Shown: positions 7,121-16,068, counted from the first letter of the stretch. The stretch is 62,557 bases of DNA from Micromonospora chalcea (GCF_002926165.1 NZ_MAGP01000119.1:1-62557); one strand, 5' to 3'. The notes: generated by a model not told the origin, from the sequence alone. Translations and numbers: made by a program.

Positions 7121-9781
7121 ATGTCGAAGTACGTCTACGACTTCATCGAGGGTGACCGCAGCCAGGCCGACCTGCTCGGCGGCAAGGGCGCCAACCTCGC
7201 CGAGATGACCCGGCTCGGGTTGCCGGTGCCGCCGGGGTTCACCGTCACCACCGACGCGTGCCGGGCGTACCTGGCCACCGGGGCGCCGCCGGCCGGGCTG
7301 TACGAGGAGATGAACGCGCACCTGCGGGAGGTGGAGGCGCGGCTGGACCGGTGGCTGGGTGACCCGCGTGACCCGCTGCTGCTGGCGGTGCGCTCCGGCG
7401 GGCGGTACTCGATGCCGGGGATGATGGAGACGATCCTCGACATCGGGCTCAACGACACCACGGTGGCGGGGCTGGCCGCCCGCACCGGCGACGAGCGGTT
7501 CGCGTGGGACTCGTACCGGCGGCTGATCCAGATGTTCGGCCGCACCGTGCACGGCATTCCGGGCGACGAGTTCGAGCACGAGCTGGCCGCGCTGCGGGCC
7601 ACCGCCGGGCCGGGCGGGCCGGGCGCCGGGCAGCTGCGCGACCTGGTCGACACGTACAAGAAGATCTTCGCCCGGCACGTCGGGCACGACTTCCCGCAGG
7701 CCCCGCACGAGCAGCTGTTCCTGGCCGTGCGCGCGGTGTTCGAGTCCTGGCACTCGGAGCGGGCCCGGATCTACCGGCGGCAGGAGCGCATCCCGGACGA
7801 CCTGGGCACCGCCGTCAACGTGATGGCGATGGTGTTCGGCAACCTCGGCCCGGACTCCGGCACCGGGGTGGCGTTCACCCGCGACCCGGCCACCGGCGCA
7901 CCCGGCGTGTACGGCGACTACCTGAGCGACGCGCAGGGCGAGGACGTGGTGGCGGGCATCCGCAACACCGTGCCGCTGACCGAGCTGGCGAACCTCGACC
8001 CGGTGAGCTTCCACCGGCTGCAGGAGATCATGGCGACGCTGGAGCGGCACTACCGCGACCTGTGCGACGTCGAGTTCACCATCGAACGCGGGAAGCTGTG
8101 GATGCTCCAGACCCGGGTCGGCAAGCGCACCGCGGCGGCGGCGTTCGTGATCGCCGCGCAGCTGGCCGAGGAGGGCCTGATCACCGCCGACGAGGCGCTC
8201 ACCCGGGTCACCGGCGCGCAGCTCGCCCAGCTGATGTTCCCGGCCTTCGACACCGCCGGCGCGCCCGAGCCGCTCGCCGTCGGCGTCGGCGCCTCCCCCG
8301 GCGCCGCGGTCGGGCGGGTGGTCTTCGACTCGGCCGCCGCGGCGGCGTCCACCGGGCCGGTGATCCTGGTCCGGCCGGAGACCAACCCGGACGACCTGCC
8401 CGGCATGATCGCCGCGGTCGGGGTGCTCACCTCGCGCGGCGGGAAGACGTCGCACGCCGCCGTGGTGGCCCGCGGCATGGGCCGGACCTGCGTCTGCGGG
8501 GCCGAGGCGCTGACCATCGACGTGGAGCGCGGCGAGTTCACGGTGGGCGAGCAGGTGGTGCGCGCCGGCGAGGTGATCTCGATCGACGGCACCAGCGGGC
8601 GGATCTGGCGCGGCGAGGTGCCGGTGCAGCCGTCCCCGGTGGCCCGGTACCTGACCGGTGAGCTGCGGCCGGAAGCCGACCCGCTGGTCGCCGCCGTGCA
8701 CCGGCTGCTCGGGCACGCCGACGCGGTACGCACGCTCGGCGTCCACGCCAACGCCGACACCCCGGACGACGCGCGCCGGGCCCGTGAGCTGGGCGCCGAA
8801 GGGATCGGTCTGTGCCGCACCGAGCACATGTTCCTCGGCGAGCGCCGGGAACTGGTCGAGCGGCTGATCCTGGCCGACGGCCCGGCCGAGGTCGGCGCGG
8901 CGCTGGACGCGCTGCTGCCGTTGCAGCGGGCCGACTTCGTCGGGCTGCTCACCGCGATGGACGGGCTGCCGGTCACAGTGCGGCTGCTCGACCCGCCGCT
9001 GCACGAGTTCCTGCCTCCGCTGGCCGAGCTGACCGCCCGGGTGGCGGGCGCGCAGGCGCGCGGCGAGGAACCGGGCCACGACGGCGTGCTGCTGGCGGCG
9101 GTACGGCGGATGCACGAGACGAACCCGATGCTGGGGCTGCGCGGCGTACGGCTCGGGCTGGTGGTGCCGGGTCTGTTCGCGATGCAGGTGCGGGCGCTGG
9201 CCGAGGCGGCCGCGCAGCGCGTCCGGGCCGGCGGTGACCCGCGCCCGGAGATCATGGTGCCGCTGGTCGGGGACGTGCGGGAACTCGCCGCGGTGGCGGA
9301 CGAGGCACGGCGGGTCCTGGCCGGGGTGCCGGACGCGCCGGAGATCCCGATCGGCACCATGATCGAGACGCCCCGGGCGGCGCTGACCGCCGGGGACATC
9401 GCCGCCGAGGCGCGTTTCTTCTCCTTCGGCACCAACGACCTGACGCAGATGACCTGGGCGTTCTCCCGCGACGACGTGGAGGGGGCGTTCTTCTCCACGT
9501 ACCTGGAACGGGGGATCTTCCCGGTGTCGCCGTTCGAGAGCATCGACGCCACCGGCGTGGGCCGGCTGGTCCGCCTCGCCGTCGCCGAGGGGCGGGCGGC
9601 CCGGCCGGACCTGACCGTCGGGGTGTGCGGCGAGCACGGCGGCGACCCGGACTCGATCGGGTTCTTCGCCGCGGCCGGCCTCGACTACGTCTCCTGCTCG
9701 CCGTACCGGGTGCCGGTGGCGCGGCTGGCCGCCGGCCGGGCCGCCGTCGAGGCCCGTACCGAGAAGTCCGACTCCCGCTAG
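7121..9781 (+). CDS. ppdK: Pyruvate, phosphate dikinase
   Basis: Interconverts pyruvate + ATP + Pi and PEP + AMP + PPi in the cytoplasm. The protein has 886 residues, normal for the family. The N-terminal ATP-grasp domain includes the SMPGMMET loop (about 100-107). The swivelling phosphohistidine domain carries TSHAAVVARG with catalytic His445. The C-terminal TIM barrel ends with GVCGEHGGDP, whose Cys836 is the catalytic acid. The ATG at 7121 has AGGAGG at about 7109. The stop overlaps the ribosome-binding site of the next gene, so they form one operon. It probably saves ATP equivalents through PPi when oxygen is limiting, given its neighbours. Confidence 0.96.
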   Translation: MSKYVYDFIEGDRSQADLLGGKGANLAEMTRLGLPVPPGFTVTTDACRAYLATGAPPAGLYEEMNAHLREVEARLDRWLGDPRDPLLLAVRSGGRYSMPGMMETILDIGLNDTTVAGLAARTGDERFAWDSYRRLIQMFGRTVHGIPGDEFEHELAALRATAGPGGPGAGQLRDLVDTYKKIFARHVGHDFPQAPHEQLFLAVRAVFESWHSERARIYRRQERIPDDLGTAVNVMAMVFGNLGPDSGTGVAFTRDPATGAPGVYGDYLSDAQGEDVVAGIRNTVPLTELANLDPVSFHRLQEIMATLERHYRDLCDVEFTIERGKLWMLQTRVGKRTAAAAFVIAAQLAEEGLITADEALTRVTGAQLAQLMFPAFDTAGAPEPLAVGVGASPGAAVGRVVFDSAAAAASTGPVILVRPETNPDDLPGMIAAVGVLTSRGGKTSHAAVVARGMGRTCVCGAEALTIDVERGEFTVGEQVVRAGEVISIDGTSGRIWRGEVPVQPSPVARYLTGELRPEADPLVAAVHRLLGHADAVRTLGVHANADTPDDARRARELGAEGIGLCRTEHMFLGERRELVERLILADGPAEVGAALDALLPLQRADFVGLLTAMDGLPVTVRLLDPPLHEFLPPLAELTARVAGAQARGEEPGHDGVLLAAVRRMHETNPMLGLRGVRLGLVVPGLFAMQVRALAEAAAQRVRAGGDPRPEIMVPLVGDVRELAAVADEARRVLAGVPDAPEIPIGTMIETPRAALTAGDIAAEARFFSFGTNDLTQMTWAFSRDDVEGAFFSTYLERGIFPVSPFESIDATGVGRLVRLAVAEGRAARPDLTVGVCGEHGGDPDSIGFFAAAGLDYVSCSPYRVPVARLAAGRAAVEARTEKSDSR

Positions 9782-9793
9782 GAGGGCAGCGTC

Positions 9794-10237
9794 ATGACCG
9801 CCATCTTCACCCCGACCGGACCGGCTGTCACGCCGCTCCCCCGGCCCGCGCCGCCGTCGGCCGCGTCGCCGGCTCCCACCCCGGCCGGGCCGGTCGGCCC
9901 GGTGCTGGAGCTGCCCGGGGACGCCGCGCTGGTGCCGGTGAACCGCGACGGCCGTCCGGTCGGCGTGTTCGTCGCGGCCGGTGGCCGGGTCCGCTACCGG
10001 CGCGTGGTCGAACCGGACCAGCTCGTCGCCGCGGCCACCGGCGCGTTCGCGGTGGCCGCGCTCACCGCCGCCGTGGCGGTGTGGTCGCGGCGCCGTCCGC
10101 CGTCGGTCGGCACCGTCACCATGGGGCCGGGCGGCTGGGTCAGCCTGCGCGGCCTGCCGGCGCCCCGGCTGCGCCCGGACGACCGGCCATGGTGGGCGCG
10201 CGTGCTGCGGGCCCGCCGCCTGGTCGTCGACCGCTGA
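9794..10237 (+). CDS. Small single-span membrane protein, unknown function
   Basis: I do not recognise this 147-residue protein. Residues 1-45 are rich in Pro/Ala. Residues 46-75 form a small beta-like region (PVNRDGRPVGVFVAAGGRVR). One hydrophobic helix follows at about 80-97, then a basic C-terminal tail with WWARVLRARR. AGGAGG at about 9781-9786 overlaps the ppdK stop codon and lies 7 bases before the ATG, so it is co-transcribed and probably co-translated with ppdK. A strong hairpin follows ten bases after the stop. The context suggests a role under the same conditions as ppdK, but nothing more specific can be said. Confidence 0.7.
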   Translation: MTAIFTPTGPAVTPLPRPAPPSAASPAPTPAGPVGPVLELPGDAALVPVNRDGRPVGVFVAAGGRVRYRRVVEPDQLVAAATGAFAVAALTAAVAVWSRRRPPSVGTVTMGPGGWVSLRGLPAPRLRPDDRPWWARVLRARRLVVDR

Positions 10238-10246
10238 CCACCCAGG

Positions 10247-10281
10247 GGTACGGCCGCCGGTACGTCACCGGCGGCCGTACC
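10247..10281 (+). terminator. Terminator of the ppdK operon
   Basis: A perfect 15-bp stem (10247-10261 pairing with 10267-10281) with a 5-base loop lies ten bases after the stop codon. No T-run follows, as is usual in high-GC actinomycetes. It separates the ppdK unit from the adh promoter region. Confidence 0.7.
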
Positions 10282-10306
10282 GCCGTTCTCCCGTCGGCCC
10301 TCGGCG

Positions 10307-10326
10307 GAGGGGCCGTTGGTCCCGGG
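10307..10326 (+). promoter_or_regulatory. Candidate DosR/DevR-like box upstream of adh
   Basis: Contains GGGGCCGTTGGTCCCGG, the second copy of the GGGCCGnnGGTCCC palindrome. It is 82 bases before the adh start, almost the same distance as the ppdK copy has from its start codon (83 bases) and close to that of the stress-protein copy. Confidence 0.55.
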
Positions 10327-10407
10327 TCACCGCGGTCCTGCGCCCCTGCCCGGCGGCGCCCGGACCGACGACGCTGAGGGTGAGAACGAGACCGAGGGAG
10401 GCCCCCG

Positions 10408-11418
10408 ATGCGCGCCAGTGTCGTCACCGCGTTCGACCGTCCGATGGAGATCACCGAGCGTCCCGTGCCGGAGGTCGGCCCGGGCGAGATCCTGGTCCGC
10501 GTCGAGGCCAGCGGACTCTGCCACACCGACATCCACGCCGCCCGCGGCGAGTGGCCGGTGAAGCCCACCCCGCCGTTCGTACCCGGTCACGAGGGCGTCG
10601 GCCTGGTCGAGCAGGTCGGTCCCGGCGTCACCGAGCACGCCGTCGGCGACCGGGTCGCGCTGCCCTGGCTCGGCTGGGCCTGCGGCACCTGCGCGTACTG
10701 CGTGACCGGCTGGGAGACGCTGTGCGAGTCGCAGCGCAACACCGGTTACAGCATCGACGGCGCGCACGCCGAGTACGCGGTGGCCTCGGCCCGCTACGCG
10801 GTCCGCGTGCCCGACGGCGTGGACCCGTTCGAGGCCGCGCCGCTGACCTGCGCGGGCGTCACCACGTACAAGGCCGTGAAGGTCGCCGGGGTACGGCCGG
10901 GCGAGCGGGTCGCGATCTTCGGCATCGGCGGTCTGGGTCACCTCGCCCAGCAGTACGCGCAGATCTTCGGCGCCGAGACGGTCGCGGTGGACGTGACCGC
11001 CGAGAAGCTGGAGCTGGCCACCTCGCTGGGCGCCGCGCACACTGTCGACGCCGCCACCACCGACCCGGTCGAGCGGATCACCGCGCTGGGCGGCGTGGAC
11101 GTGGCGATCGTGCTGGCCGCCAGCCCCCGGGTGATCGAGCAGGCGCACCGCTCGCTGCGCCGCGGCGGCCGGCTGGTGCTGGTGTCGCTGCCCGCCGACA
11201 ACGCGGTCACCCTGCCCGTCTTCGAGACGGTGCTCAAGGGCATCACGGTGCTCGGCTCGATCGTCGGCACCCGCGCCGACCTGGCCGAGGTCTTCGCGCT
11301 GCACGCCGCCGGCCGCACCCGGGTCGCCTACGAGACCTGCAAGCTGGACGACATCAACGACGCGGTGGACGACGTCCTCGCCGGCCGGGTCGCCGCCCGG
11401 CTCGTGCTCCAGCCCTGA
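10408..11418 (+). CDS. Zinc-dependent alcohol dehydrogenase (AdhP-like)
   Basis: A cytoplasmic medium-chain dehydrogenase of 336 residues, expected to reduce acetaldehyde or similar aldehydes with NADH, or the reverse. The catalytic zinc site has Cys38 (GLCHTD) and His61 (GHEGVG), with a third cysteine near 148. The structural zinc loop has all four cysteines (92, 95, 98, 106). The Rossmann fingerprint is GIGGLGH at about 174-180. AGGGAGG precedes the ATG. The gene stands alone between two hairpins, with its own upstream box. Placement between ppdK and pfl suggests a fermentative outlet that recycles NADH, although no aldehyde dehydrogenase is nearby. Confidence 0.93.
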   Translation: MRASVVTAFDRPMEITERPVPEVGPGEILVRVEASGLCHTDIHAARGEWPVKPTPPFVPGHEGVGLVEQVGPGVTEHAVGDRVALPWLGWACGTCAYCVTGWETLCESQRNTGYSIDGAHAEYAVASARYAVRVPDGVDPFEAAPLTCAGVTTYKAVKVAGVRPGERVAIFGIGGLGHLAQQYAQIFGAETVAVDVTAEKLELATSLGAAHTVDAATTDPVERITALGGVDVAIVLAASPRVIEQAHRSLRRGGRLVLVSLPADNAVTLPVFETVLKGITVLGSIVGTRADLAEVFALHAAGRTRVAYETCKLDDINDAVDDVLAGRVAARLVLQP

Positions 11419-11426
11419 CCCCCGCC

Positions 11427-11454
11427 CCCGGTCCCCGCACCCGCGGGGACCGGG
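11427..11454 (+). terminator. Terminator of adh
   Basis: A perfect 12-bp stem (11427-11438 with 11443-11454), loop ACCC, begins eight bases after the adh stop. It lies only 26 bases before the pfl start codon, so it may also limit read-through into pfl. Confidence 0.65.
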
Positions 11455-11480
11455 CCGCCGACGCCCGGAGAGGGACCGAC

Positions 11481-13724
11481 ATGACCGCCACCGAACCCCT
11501 GGCCCCCTGGCGCGGATTCCACGCCGGCGCGTGGCAGGAGACAGTCGACGTGGCCGACTTCGTCCGCCACAACCACGAGCCGTACACCGGGGACGCCTCG
11601 TTCCTGACCGGGCCGACGCCGCGCACGCTCGCGGTGTGGGACCGGCTGCGGGACATGTTCCCGGAGGAGCGGCGCCGCGGCGTGTACGACGTCGACGCGG
11701 CCACCCCGTCGACGATCACCTCGCACGCCCCCGGGTACATCGACCGGGAGCGGGAGCTGATCGTCGGGTTGCAGACCGACGCGCCGCTGCGGCGGGCGAT
11801 CATGCCGGCCGGCGGGCTGCGGATGGTGGAGACGGCGCTGCGCGCGTACGGGCGTGAGCCGGACCCGCGCGTGCACGAGATCTTCACCCGGTACCGCCGC
11901 ACGCACAACGACGCGGTGTTCGACGCGTACCCGGAGACCGTGCTCGCGGCGCGGCGCTCGCACGTCATCACCGGCCTGCCCGACGCGTACGGGCGCGGGC
12001 GGATCATCGGCGACTACCGCCGGGTGGCGCTGTACGGGGTGGACCGGCTGATCGAGGAACGCCGCGCGCTCAAGGCGGCGCTGGACGACCGGCGCAGCAC
12101 CGACGACGTGATCCGCGACCGGGAGGAACTGGCCGAGCAGCTCCGCGCGCTCGGCGAGCTGAAGGAGATGGCCGCCTCGTACGGCTTCGACATCTCCCGC
12201 CCGGCCGTCACCGGCGCGCAGGCGATCCAGTGGCTCTACTTCGCCTACCTGGCCGCCACGAAGGAGCAGAACGGCGCCGCCATGTCGCTCGGCCGCACCG
12301 CCGGGTTCCTCGACGCCTACCTGCGGCGGGACATCGCCGAGGGGCGGCTGGACGAGAGCGGCGCGCAGGAGCTGATCGACGACTTCGTGATCAAGCTGCG
12401 GATCATCCGCTTCCTGCGCACCCCCGAGTACGACCAGCTCTTCTCCGGCGACCCCACCTGGGTCACCGAGTCGCTCGGCGGGATGGGCGCGGACGGCCGC
12501 CCGCTGGTCACCCGCACCACGTTCCGCTACCTGCAGACGCTGTACAACCTCGGCCCGGCGCCGGAGCCGAACCTGACGGTGCTGTGGTCGCCGCGGCTGC
12601 CCGAGGGGTTCAAGCGGTTCTGCGCCCAGGTGTCGCTGGACACCAGCGCCATCCAGTACGAGAACGACGAGCTGATCCGCCCGGCGTACGACGACGACAC
12701 CGCGATCGCCTGCTGCGTGTCGGCCATGCGGGTCGGCCGGGACATGCAGTTCTTCGGCGCCCGGGCGAACCTGGCGAAGGCGCTGCTGTACGCGATCAAC
12801 GGCGGCCGCGACGAGCTGTCCGGCGCGCAGGTCGCCCCGCCGGCCGCGCCGGTCGGCGGCGAGACGCTCGACTACGACGAGGTGCTGGCCGCGTACGACC
12901 GCACGCTGGACTGGCTGGCGCAGACGTACGTGGACGCGCTGAACGTGATCCACCACCAGCACGACAGGTACGCCTACGAGCGGCTGGAGATGGCGCTGCA
13001 CGACCACCCGGTGCGCCGGTTCATGGCCACCGGCATCGCCGGCCTGTCGGTCGCCGTGGACAGCCTGTCGGCCATCCGGTACGGCCGGGTCAAGGTGCTG
13101 CGTGACGAGTCCGGGCTGGCGGTCGACTACGCGGTCGAGGGCGAGTTCCCGACGTACGGCAACGACGACGACCGGGCCGACGAGATCGCGGTGTGGCTGG
13201 TCGAGACGTTCGCGGAGAAGCTGCGCCGGCAGCGCACGTACCGCGACGCGGAGCTGACCATGTCGGTGCTCACCATCACCTCGAACGTGGTGTACGGCAA
13301 GCACACCGGCAACACGCCGGACGGGCGGCGCGCCGGTGAGCCGTTCGCGCCGGGGGCGAACCCGATGAACGGGCGGGACACGCACGGCCTGGTCGCGTCC
13401 GCGCTGTCGGTGGCGAAGCTGCCGTACGACGCGGCCCGCGACGGCATCTCGCTGACCGGCACCGTCACGCCGGACGGCCTGGGCCACACCCGCGACGAGC
13501 GGATCGCGAACCTGGCCGGTGTGCTCGACGGCTACGCCGACGCCGGCGGGTTCCACCTCAACGTCAACGTGCTGGACCGGGCCACGCTGCTGGACGCGAT
13601 GGCGCACCCGGAGCGGTACCCGCAGCTCACCGTCCGGGTCTCCGGGTACGCGGTGAACTTCGTCCGGCTCACGCCGGAGCAGCAGCGCGACGTGGTGTCG
13701 CGGACCTTCCACGGGTCGCTGTGA
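11481..13724 (+). CDS. pflB: Formate C-acetyltransferase (pyruvate formate-lyase)
   Basis: A glycyl-radical enzyme that splits pyruvate + CoA into formate + acetyl-CoA under anoxic conditions. The 747-residue chain has normal length for true PFL. The thiyl pair is Cys411-Cys412 in AIACCVSAM. The glycyl-radical loop near the C-terminus is RVSGYAV with Gly722. Both match catalytic PFL rather than a diol dehydratase. The ATG follows GGAGAGGG. Its stop overlaps the GTG of the activase gene (GTGA). PFL is oxygen-sensitive and rare in actinomycetes thought to be strict aerobes, so its presence with stress proteins points to survival in low oxygen. Confidence 0.95.
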   Translation: MTATEPLAPWRGFHAGAWQETVDVADFVRHNHEPYTGDASFLTGPTPRTLAVWDRLRDMFPEERRRGVYDVDAATPSTITSHAPGYIDRERELIVGLQTDAPLRRAIMPAGGLRMVETALRAYGREPDPRVHEIFTRYRRTHNDAVFDAYPETVLAARRSHVITGLPDAYGRGRIIGDYRRVALYGVDRLIEERRALKAALDDRRSTDDVIRDREELAEQLRALGELKEMAASYGFDISRPAVTGAQAIQWLYFAYLAATKEQNGAAMSLGRTAGFLDAYLRRDIAEGRLDESGAQELIDDFVIKLRIIRFLRTPEYDQLFSGDPTWVTESLGGMGADGRPLVTRTTFRYLQTLYNLGPAPEPNLTVLWSPRLPEGFKRFCAQVSLDTSAIQYENDELIRPAYDDDTAIACCVSAMRVGRDMQFFGARANLAKALLYAINGGRDELSGAQVAPPAAPVGGETLDYDEVLAAYDRTLDWLAQTYVDALNVIHHQHDRYAYERLEMALHDHPVRRFMATGIAGLSVAVDSLSAIRYGRVKVLRDESGLAVDYAVEGEFPTYGNDDDRADEIAVWLVETFAEKLRRQRTYRDAELTMSVLTITSNVVYGKHTGNTPDGRRAGEPFAPGANPMNGRDTHGLVASALSVAKLPYDAARDGISLTGTVTPDGLGHTRDERIANLAGVLDGYADAGGFHLNVNVLDRATLLDAMAHPERYPQLTVRVSGYAVNFVRLTPEQQRDVVSRTFHGSL

Positions 13725-14518
13725 CCGGCCGCCCGCCCGCGCCGCCGCAGGTCACTGCGGCGGCGCCGGGCCGCGCCGCGGAGGCCCTGACCGGCGCGGT
13801 GCACTCGTGGGACACCTCGGTCGGGGTGGACGGGCCGGGCACCCGGTTCGTGGTCTTCCTGGCCGGCTGCCCGCTGCGCTGCCGCTACTGCCACAGCCCG
13901 GACACCTGGTACGGCCGCAGCGGCCGCCGCCGCACCGTGGACGAGATGGTCGCGCTCGCCGGCCGGTACCGCCGGTTCATCCAGGTCGCGGGCGGCGGCG
14001 TCACGGTGAGCGGCGGGGAGCCGCTGCTGCAACCGGCGTTCACCCGGGAACTGCTACGGCGCTGCCACGTCGACCTCGGCCTGCACACCGCGCTGGACAC
14101 CTCCGGCTTCCTCGGCGTGCGCGCCGACGACACGCTGCTGGACGCCACCGACCTGGTGCTGCTCGACGTCAAGGCGGGCAACCCGCAGACGTACCGGCGG
14201 GTCACCGGCACCGGCCGGCTCGCGCCGACGTTGCGGTTCGCGCAGCGGCTCGCCGACCGGGGTACGCCGATGTGGATCCGGTACGTGCTGGTGCCCGGCC
14301 TGACCGACGCGGTCGACGAGGTGGAGCGAGTGGCCGACATCGCCGCCGGGCTGGCCACGCTGCAGCGCGTGGAGGTGCTGCCTTTCCACCGGTTGGGCGC
14401 GCACAAGTACGCCGAGCTGGGGCTGACGTTCCCGCTGGCGGACACCGAGCCGCCGGACGCCGACCTGCTGACCCGGGTACGGGGTCAGTTCGCCGCCCGA
14501 GGTCTCACCGTCACCTGA
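13721..14518 (+). CDS. pflA: Pyruvate formate-lyase activating enzyme (radical SAM)
   Basis: Generates the glycyl radical on PFL by reductive cleavage of S-adenosylmethionine. The chain has 265 residues. The iron-sulfur motif CxxxCxxC is Cys50, Cys54, Cys57 (CPLRCRYC). The SAM-binding GGE appears as TVSGGEPLLQ near residue 95. It starts at a GTG overlapping the PFL stop, so the pair is translationally coupled, as expected for an enzyme and its dedicated activase. It has the short PflA form without the extra ferredoxin domain found in other glycyl-radical activases. Confidence 0.95.
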   Translation: MTGRPPAPPQVTAAAPGRAAEALTGAVHSWDTSVGVDGPGTRFVVFLAGCPLRCRYCHSPDTWYGRSGRRRTVDEMVALAGRYRRFIQVAGGGVTVSGGEPLLQPAFTRELLRRCHVDLGLHTALDTSGFLGVRADDTLLDATDLVLLDVKAGNPQTYRRVTGTGRLAPTLRFAQRLADRGTPMWIRYVLVPGLTDAVDEVERVADIAAGLATLQRVEVLPFHRLGAHKYAELGLTFPLADTEPPDADLLTRVRGQFAARGLTVT

Positions 14519-14530
14519 CCGCGCGCCGGT

Positions 14531-15001
14531 TCAGCTGGCTGCGGCCGTCGGGTAGCCGTAGAGGTCCAGCAGCCGGACCCGGGACGCCTGGAGGCGGTCC
14601 ACCACCACGCTCATGAACCGGCTGGTGAGCTGGCGGCCGAGCGTGTCGTCGGACTCCATCAGCCGGCGTACCCCGTCGGCGTCGAGTTCCACGGCGGTGC
14701 TGCGCTGGGTGGCGACCGCGCCGAACTGCCAGCGGTACGGCGGGAACAGCCAGGACCAGCCGAGCACGCCGCCCGGGCCGATCGTCTCGATGCCCACGTC
14801 GCCGCGGCCCGGCACCGGGAAGTCGAGCGCCACCTGGCCGCCGCGGACGAGCCAGAACCGGTCGGCCGGCGCGCCGGCGCGGAACAGCCGGTGCCCGGGG
14901 TGCCAGACCACCGGGCGGGCGTACCCGGTGAGCCGGGGCAGCCACTCGTCGGGCAGCCCGGCCAGGAAGGGGTGGACGCGGAGCATTTCCAGCGGGGTCA
15001 T
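14531..15001 (-). CDS. Stand-alone cyclic-nucleotide-binding domain protein
   Basis: A 156-residue protein made almost entirely of a Crp-type cNMP-binding beta-roll (about residues 15-125), followed by the long C-helix. The DNA-binding helix-turn-helix of Crp/Fnr is absent, so it is not an ordinary transcription factor. The phosphate-binding cassette region around residues 65-95 is not a clean RxA match, so ligand binding is uncertain. ATG at 15001 is preceded by GGAGG. It converges on pflA (12 bases apart) and is divergent from the first stress-protein gene, sharing the box at 15067-15086. Confidence 0.75.
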   Translation of the reverse strand: MTPLEMLRVHPFLAGLPDEWLPRLTGYARPVVWHPGHRLFRAGAPADRFWLVRGGQVALDFPVPGRGDVGIETIGPGGVLGWSWLFPPYRWQFGAVATQRSTAVELDADGVRRLMESDDTLGRQLTSRFMSVVVDRLQASRVRLLDLYGYPTAAAS

Positions 15002-15066
15002 CGCGCCTCCAGGATCGACAGGAGGGAGCACTGGTTTCCATTCCACCTCGCGAACGGCCCGGCCGG

Positions 15067-15086
15067 TAGGGGCCGATGGTCCCGGC
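15067..15086 (+). promoter_or_regulatory. Candidate DosR/DevR-like box between the cNMP-domain gene and usp
   Basis: Contains GGGGCCGATGGTCCCGG, the third copy of the palindrome and differing from the adh copy at a single base in these 17. It lies between divergent genes, 66 bases from the cNMP-domain gene start and 74 bases before the stress-protein start, so it could serve both. Confidence 0.55.
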
Positions 15087-15159
15087 CTTGCCGGGCGGAT
15101 CGACTCTGCCCAGGTGGGAGCCGTCGGCGCAGGCTGAGGGGGAACCGAAGGAGGACGTG

Positions 15160-16068
15160 ATGACCGACAGGACCGGTGCCCCCGTCGTGGTGGGCGTGGA
15201 CGGCTCCCCGTCCGCGCTGGACGCGGTACGGCTGGCCGCACGCGAGGCGGTGCTGCGGCACCGGCCGCTGCGGGTGGTGAACGCCTTCCTGTGGCCGCTG
15301 GTCGGCACGCCGCTGGGCATGGTCGCCCCGGTGCTGCCCGACATCGAGCTGCGCCAGGAGGCCGAGAAGCTGGTCGAGGAGGCGGTGGACGAGGCCCGCA
15401 AGGTCGACGCGGAGCTGGCGGTGACCGGCGCGGTGGTCGACGGCGGGCCGGTCGCGGTGCTGCTGCGGGAGAGCCGCGACGCCGCGCTGCTCGTGCTGGG
15501 CCACCGTGGCCTGGGCGGCTTCGCCGAACTCCTGGTCGGCTCGGCGGCGGTGCAGCTCTCCGCCCGCGCGGACTGCCCGGTTCTCGTCGCCCGGGGCGAG
15601 GCCCGCGCCGACGGCCCGGTGGTGGTCGGCGTGGACGGCTCCGCGCTGTCCGACGAGGCGGTCGGTTTCGCGTTCGCCGAGGCCGCGGCGCGCGACGCCG
15701 AGCTGGTGGTGGTGCACACCTGGCTGTACCCGCAGCCGGTGAGCTACCGCGAGGCGTTCGGCGACGTCCTGCCGCTGGCGTACGAGCCGGAGCAGTTGCG
15801 CGCCGACGAGCAGCGGGTGCTGGCCGAGGCGGTCGCCGGCTGGACCGAGCGCTACCCGGAGGTCACGGTGCGGCCGAAGCTGGTCGCCGCCGCCACGCCG
15901 GCCCGGGTGCTGGTCGAGGAGTCCGTCGGGGCGCAGCTGACGGTGGTCGGCGCGCACGGGCGGGGTAGCCTCGGCTCGCTGCTGCTCGGCTCGGTCAGCC
16001 ACGCCGTGCTGCACCACTGCCACAGCCCGCTGGCCGTCGTCCGGCACCGCGGGGGCCGGGAACGCTGA
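15160..16068 (+). CDS. Universal stress protein, two tandem UspA domains (first)
   Basis: A cytoplasmic protein of 302 residues with two UspA domains (about 8-145 and 152-300). Each opens with VVGVDGS and closes with the ATP-binding pattern GxxGxG(9)GS, seen as GHRGLGG...GSA and GAHGRGS...GSV. Tandem-domain Usp proteins of this kind are prominent in the hypoxia (dormancy) regulon of mycobacteria. AAGGAGG precedes the ATG. A hairpin follows the stop, then a paralogue. The upstream palindrome suggests control together with ppdK and adh. Confidence 0.92.
   Translation: MTDRTGAPVVVGVDGSPSALDAVRLAAREAVLRHRPLRVVNAFLWPLVGTPLGMVAPVLPDIELRQEAEKLVEEAVDEARKVDAELAVTGAVVDGGPVAVLLRESRDAALLVLGHRGLGGFAELLVGSAAVQLSARADCPVLVARGEARADGPVVVGVDGSALSDEAVGFAFAEAAARDAELVVVHTWLYPQPVSYREAFGDVLPLAYEPEQLRADEQRVLAEAVAGWTERYPEVTVRPKLVAAATPARVLVEESVGAQLTVVGAHGRGSLGSLLLGSVSHAVLHHCHSPLAVVRHRGGRER

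Noticed and set aside
6500..9637. Long minus-strand open frame opposite ppdK
   Set aside because: Antisense shadow of ppdK; no recognisable domain.
11427..11454. Palindrome GGTCCCC...GGGGACC between adh and pfl as a fourth regulatory box
   Set aside because: It has the half-sites in the opposite order to the GGGCCGnnGGTCCC motif and forms a 12-bp stem directly after a stop codon, so a terminator is more likely.
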